This document shows, in pieces, positions 33,273-35,675 of a stretch of 35,675 nt of DNA (positions are counted from its first letter, which is position 1; every line of letters starts with the position of its first letter). Position numbers and translations under genes: made by a program. This stretch comes from Rhodobacteraceae bacterium CG17_big_fil_post_rev_8_21_14_2_50_63_15 (GTDB taxonomy: Bacteria > Pseudomonadota > Alphaproteobacteria > Rhodobacterales > Rhodobacteraceae). The DNA lies in contig PFEY01000032.1 of the NCBI GenBank assembly GCA_002783205.1, positions 1-35,675 on the forward strand, in the 5' to 3' direction. The notes below the pieces were generated by a model. It worked only from the letters and a program-made list of their open reading frames with translations. It was not told the origin of the DNA and did not search any database.

Positions 33273-33301
33273 ACATTAGGACCGGGTCGGGGGGGCGTCA
33301 A
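33273..33301 (-). promoter_or_regulatory. Promoter of the ilv leader
   Basis: TTGACG (33301-33296), 17-base spacer, TAATGT (33278-33273), close to the sigma-70 consensus at ideal spacing. The expected start is near 33266, giving a transcript whose leader ribosome site begins about 9 bases in. Confidence 0.8.
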
Positions 33302-33422
33302 GGCAGTTTGCTGGATAAAATGTCGCGAAAAGGGGGGATTTCTTTGCATTTATTGCTTAAATGGGGCAGATATGCGCCTTGGGGCCGAAAATGGGTGCGG
33401 CCAAGCGGCATTTTTATCCGCT

Positions 33423-33446
33423 CGGCCCGCGAGATCTCGTGGGCCG
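33423..33446. repeat. Near-perfect 24-bp inverted repeat
   Basis: CGGCCCGCGAGA (33423-33434) and TCTCGTGGGCCG (33435-33446) form a 12-bp palindrome with one mismatch and no spacer. It lies between the ilv promoter and the end of the small membrane protein gene, about 50 bases beyond that stop. Without a T run it is a doubtful terminator; apart from it, 33302-33495 holds nothing I can support. Confidence 0.45.
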
Positions 33447-33495
33447 GGCGGGCGCTGCCTTCTACTGCATCAGATGCTGAACGTGCTGGCGTGAC

Positions 33496-33723
33496 CTACT
33501 TGCGGGGCGATCGCGCGCGCGCTCTGGCCGCGCGCCGCACGCTTGCGACCAGAATGACGATGCTGCCCAGCAGCAGGACGCCGCCCCCGGCGAGCGGCGG
33601 CAGCGCGGTCGCGTCGATCAGCGCCGCCGCGATCAGGACCAGGACCAGAATCGCGGCGGTCAAGCGCGCGTCACTCACGAACATGCTGAAAAGTTCGGAC
33701 AGGACATCTTTCAGAACACTCAT
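33496..33723 (-). CDS. Small membrane protein of unknown function
   Basis: 75 residues from the ATG at 33723, which shares one base with the stop of the upstream gene (TGATG); GGAGGAGG lies just upstream of it. Two hydrophobic helices (TAAILVLVLIAAALIDATAL and VLLLGSIVILVASV) and a basic C-terminus (RRAARARARSPRK). Third gene of the ChrB-N-type / ExxE-permease operon, so it may be a small partner of that permease. No family recognised. Confidence 0.75.
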   Translation of the reverse strand: MSVLKDVLSELFSMFVSDARLTAAILVLVLIAAALIDATALPPLAGGGVLLLGSIVILVASVRRAARARARSPRK

Positions 33724-34469
33724 CACAGCCCTCCTCCGGCCGGTTGCCGCACCATCCGGGCCGAGAGCAGCCCCGCGACCAGAAACAGCGCCGCAAACGC
33801 AAGCAGCGCCAGATCCTGCCCCGGCCAGTCCACGCCCAGGCCCTCACCCGTCCAGAACACGCCAAAGGCGGACAGCATCACCCCCACCCCGAACTTGAGC
33901 GTGTTCTCGGGCACGTTCGACAACGGCCGATGCGCGATGACCCCAATCCCGAGAACCAGCACACAGGCGGCCAGCGCGCCAAGACTGGCGGGCCAGAGCA
34001 GCCCGCGCCCGGCGCCAACGGCGATGACGATGAAGATGACCTCAAGCCCTTCCAGCAGCACCGCCTTGTAGGCGGCGATCCCGGCGATCCAGTCCTGCGA
34101 GGTCTGCTGACGTTTGACCTCTGCGCTCAGCTCTGCGGTTTCGCGGGCAAAGATCGCGCTCTCGTCATGCAGCGGCAACACGCCCGCCGCCCGCAGCGAC
34201 GCCTTGCGCAGCCAGCCGATCCCGAACAAGAGCAAGAGCACCCCGATCACCAGTTGCAGCAGATGGAGCGGCACCCGGTCGAGGAGCGGCCCGAGGATCA
34301 CGACGATAGCCGCCAGCGTCGCCAGCGCCGCCCCGGTTCCCAGCACGGCGGGCCGCCAGCCGCGCAGGGTGGCGACCACCAGCACGATGGTAAAAGCCTC
34401 GACAACCTCGACGACCGAGGCAAGGAAGGCCGCGCCTATGGCAGGGGCGGCAGTGGACCAGTCAAGCAT
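33723..34469 (-). CDS. Polytopic membrane protein with two ExxE motifs (COG4280-like)
   Basis: 248 residues from the ATG at 34469 (AGGAAAGAG before it); a GTG at 34481 would add four. Six to seven helices arranged as two halves. Each half starts with a helix bearing ExxE: Glu21-Val-Val-Glu24 (VVEVVEAFTIVLVVATLRGW) and Glu140-Gly-Leu-Glu143 (LLEGLEVIFIVIAVGAGRG). This resembles the REGLE motifs of FTR1-type iron permeases and the uncharacterised COG4280 family. Between the halves is a charged loop (about 100-128). Likely a cation or metal transporter; substrate unknown. Lies between a ChrB-N-type gene and a small membrane protein gene. Confidence 0.8.
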   Translation of the reverse strand: MLDWSTAAPAIGAAFLASVVEVVEAFTIVLVVATLRGWRPAVLGTGAALATLAAIVVILGPLLDRVPLHLLQLVIGVLLLLFGIGWLRKASLRAAGVLPLHDESAIFARETAELSAEVKRQQTSQDWIAGIAAYKAVLLEGLEVIFIVIAVGAGRGLLWPASLGALAACVLVLGIGVIAHRPLSNVPENTLKFGVGVMLSAFGVFWTGEGLGVDWPGQDLALLAFAALFLVAGLLSARMVRQPAGGGL

Positions 34470-34477
34470 CTCTTTCC

Positions 34478-35020
34478 TCACTTGTTTTCATCATGTGCGT
34501 CAAAGACCCGGCGGGCATAATCGTCCAGAACATTGACACATCCGGCCAGACGCGCCTCGGCCTCGGCTGCGCGGGGCGCGCCATAGAAATCGAGCTTCCG
34601 GATCTTGGCGAGCCAGCCCTGAAGTTTCTTGAGATCAACGTCGTTCTCTTCCAGTTCGGCATAGGTGAAGTGGTTGGCGGCGACTTCCTTGGCCACCTCG
34701 CGTTCGAAATCATCGCATTTGTCGATGAATTCGGCATAGGCCTCATCGCGTTCGGCCTTGAAGCGCGCGAGCACCTTGGCCTCCTGCCCCGGATCGAGGG
34801 CGAGGGTTTCGAGGAGCACCGACTCGCCGTTGGCTTCGAGAACGTCGTTCTCCAGCATCTTCAGGCGGCGGACATGATCCTCCGTTCTGGGCAGGAGGCA
34901 GACTCCGTTTTGCAGGTAGATGGCCCCCATCGCCTTCAGCTTGCGCCAGAGCGAAACCCGCTTGGCCGCCGGTTCTGGCGGCACCTTGTAGGTCAGAAGG
35001 AGCCATGATTCTGGGGTCAT
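34478..35020 (-). CDS. Stand-alone ChrB N-terminal-domain protein
   Basis: 180 residues from the ATG at 35020. MTPESWLLLTYKVPPEPAAKR, then LWRKLKAMGAIYLQNGVCLLP and RTEDHVRRLKMLENDVLEANGES match the N-terminal part of ChrB chromate-resistance regulators. The usual C-terminal ChrB catalytic-like domain is missing, so this is about half the length of full ChrB. The remainder is charged and helical (EEKxxEFIDKCDDFEREVAKEVA type). In chromate operons ChrB senses the oxyanion and controls chrA. No chrA is present; the next genes encode the ExxE membrane protein and a small membrane protein. No ribosome site is clear. Confidence 0.8.
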   Translation of the reverse strand: MTPESWLLLTYKVPPEPAAKRVSLWRKLKAMGAIYLQNGVCLLPRTEDHVRRLKMLENDVLEANGESVLLETLALDPGQEAKVLARFKAERDEAYAEFIDKCDDFEREVAKEVAANHFTYAELEENDVDLKKLQGWLAKIRKLDFYGAPRAAEAEARLAGCVNVLDDYARRVFDAHDENK

Positions 35021-35034
35021 ATGACAGTGATATT

Positions 35035-35048
35035 GTAACCATCGTAAC
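35035..35048. promoter_or_regulatory. Tandem GTAAC repeats upstream of the ChrB-N-type gene
   Basis: GTAAC occurs at 35035-35039 and 35044-35048, nine bases apart. On the minus strand the same stretch contains TACAAT, a -10-like hexamer about 15 bases upstream of the ATG at 35020. Candidate operator/promoter; the elements are short. Confidence 0.3.
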
Positions 35049-35133
35049 ATATCAAGAGACACCATTGCTCGGACCGTGCAGGCGGCGGGCCTCGCAATCT
35101 TCCCCAACCCCGTGCGACCTGCTAGCTAGGGGG

Positions 35134-35675
35134 ATGCTCAGCTATCAGCACCATTACCACGCCGGCAATCCGGCAGATGTCCACAAGCACGCGCTGCTGG
35201 CGTGGATGCTCGACTACCTGATACGCAAGGACAAGCCGCTCAGCTACATCGAGACCCATGCCGGCCGGGGGCTCTATGATCTCGAGGATCCAGCCGCGGT
35301 CAGGACCGGCGAAGCGGCACAGGGGATCGGGCGGCTGGAGCGGGCCTTTGCCGCCGATCACCCCTACCGCCAGCGTCTGGACGAGGTGCGCGCGCGCCAC
35401 GGGGCCACCGCCTATCCCGGCTCTCCTCTCATCGCGGCCCTGAGCCTGCGCGCGATGGACCGCCTCCATCTGGCTGAACTGCATCCCGGCGAACATGCGC
35501 ACCTCACCGACCATCTGGCCCCCTACCACGCCCATGTCCGCCAGCAGGACGGCTATGCCATGGCGCAGGAGATCTGCCCGCCAATCCCGCGCCGCGGCCT
35601 TCTGCTCGCCGATCCCAGCTATGAGGTAAAATCCGAATATGACCTCATTCCCAAGGTGTTTGCCCAGATCGCCCG
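35134..35675 (+). CDS. rlmJ: 23S rRNA (adenine2030-N6)-methyltransferase (partial, 3' end off the window)
   Basis: About 180 N-terminal residues. The start MLSYQHHYHAGNPADVHKHALL is the RlmJ signature; the SAM-binding motif I follows (YIETHAGRGLYDL). The catalytic motif near the end reads LLADPSYEVKSEY, where many RlmJ have DPPY. It methylates A2030 of 23S rRNA as free RNA during ribosome assembly. ATG at 35134 with AGGGGG just upstream. Divergent from the ChrB-N-type operon. The frame is open to the right edge. Confidence 0.93.
   Translation, partial: MLSYQHHYHAGNPADVHKHALLAWMLDYLIRKDKPLSYIETHAGRGLYDLEDPAAVRTGEAAQGIGRLERAFAADHPYRQRLDEVRARHGATAYPGSPLIAALSLRAMDRLHLAELHPGEHAHLTDHLAPYHAHVRQQDGYAMAQEICPPIPRRGLLLADPSYEVKSEYDLIPKVFAQIA

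Overview
The window reads as a chromosomal segment of a high-GC alphaproteobacterium, most likely a member of the Rhodobacteraceae (roseobacter group). The reasons are the E1-alpha / lipoyl-E1-beta / E2 pyruvate dehydrogenase cluster preceded by an ftsB-like gene, a Hint_2-domain protein, a Tat-exported TRAP transporter, an FNR-type box and a phasin. No tRNA, rRNA, CRISPR array, insertion sequence or prophage was recognised. Long open frames antisense to real genes are common because of the base composition and were left out.

Layout. Bases 1-2756: lptF (cut by the left edge) divergent from pepA-holC. 2980-4605: aidB on the minus strand. 4734-8892: an ftsB-like gene, then pdhA-pdhB-pdhC behind a perfect palindrome, closed by a hairpin. 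8942-10137: cysE and a DUF486 membrane protein (minus). 10210-12445: a DksA/TraR-type protein, a LuxR-type regulator (minus) and a divergent agmatinase. 12485-15922: an orphan OmpR-type response regulator with a strong terminator, a RibA with a decayed RibB-like half, a DUF3833 lipoprotein and an atypical SDR. 16080-18794: a Hint_2 protein and prfC. 18802-20196: a tetraheme NapC/NirT-type cytochrome and a diheme cytochrome behind an FNR-like promoter. 20404-27299: a dctPQM TRAP transporter with unusually large membrane subunits, divergent from a Cache histidine kinase / NarL-type regulator pair. 27377-29179: a DUF2189 membrane protein, an NTF2/SnoaL-like protein and a phasin. 29218-33301: the ilvB-ilvN operon with a complete attenuator, followed by a Rieske oxygenase and a 70-residue partner. 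33496-35020: an operon of a stand-alone ChrB-N-type protein, a polytopic membrane protein with two ExxE motifs and a small membrane protein. 35134 to the right edge: rlmJ (partial).

The most notable points are three. First, a fully readable ilv attenuator upstream of ilvB: a TTGACG-N17-TAATGT promoter, an AAGGAG ribosome site, the leader peptide MAGLVNIVGEWRMGR and a U-tract terminator. Second, an FNR-like box placed at about -41.5 in front of a multiheme cytochrome pair that has no reductase beside it. Third, the ChrB-N / ExxE-permease / small membrane protein operon, a candidate for an undescribed metal- or oxyanion-handling system. Most remaining genes are ordinary housekeeping genes.
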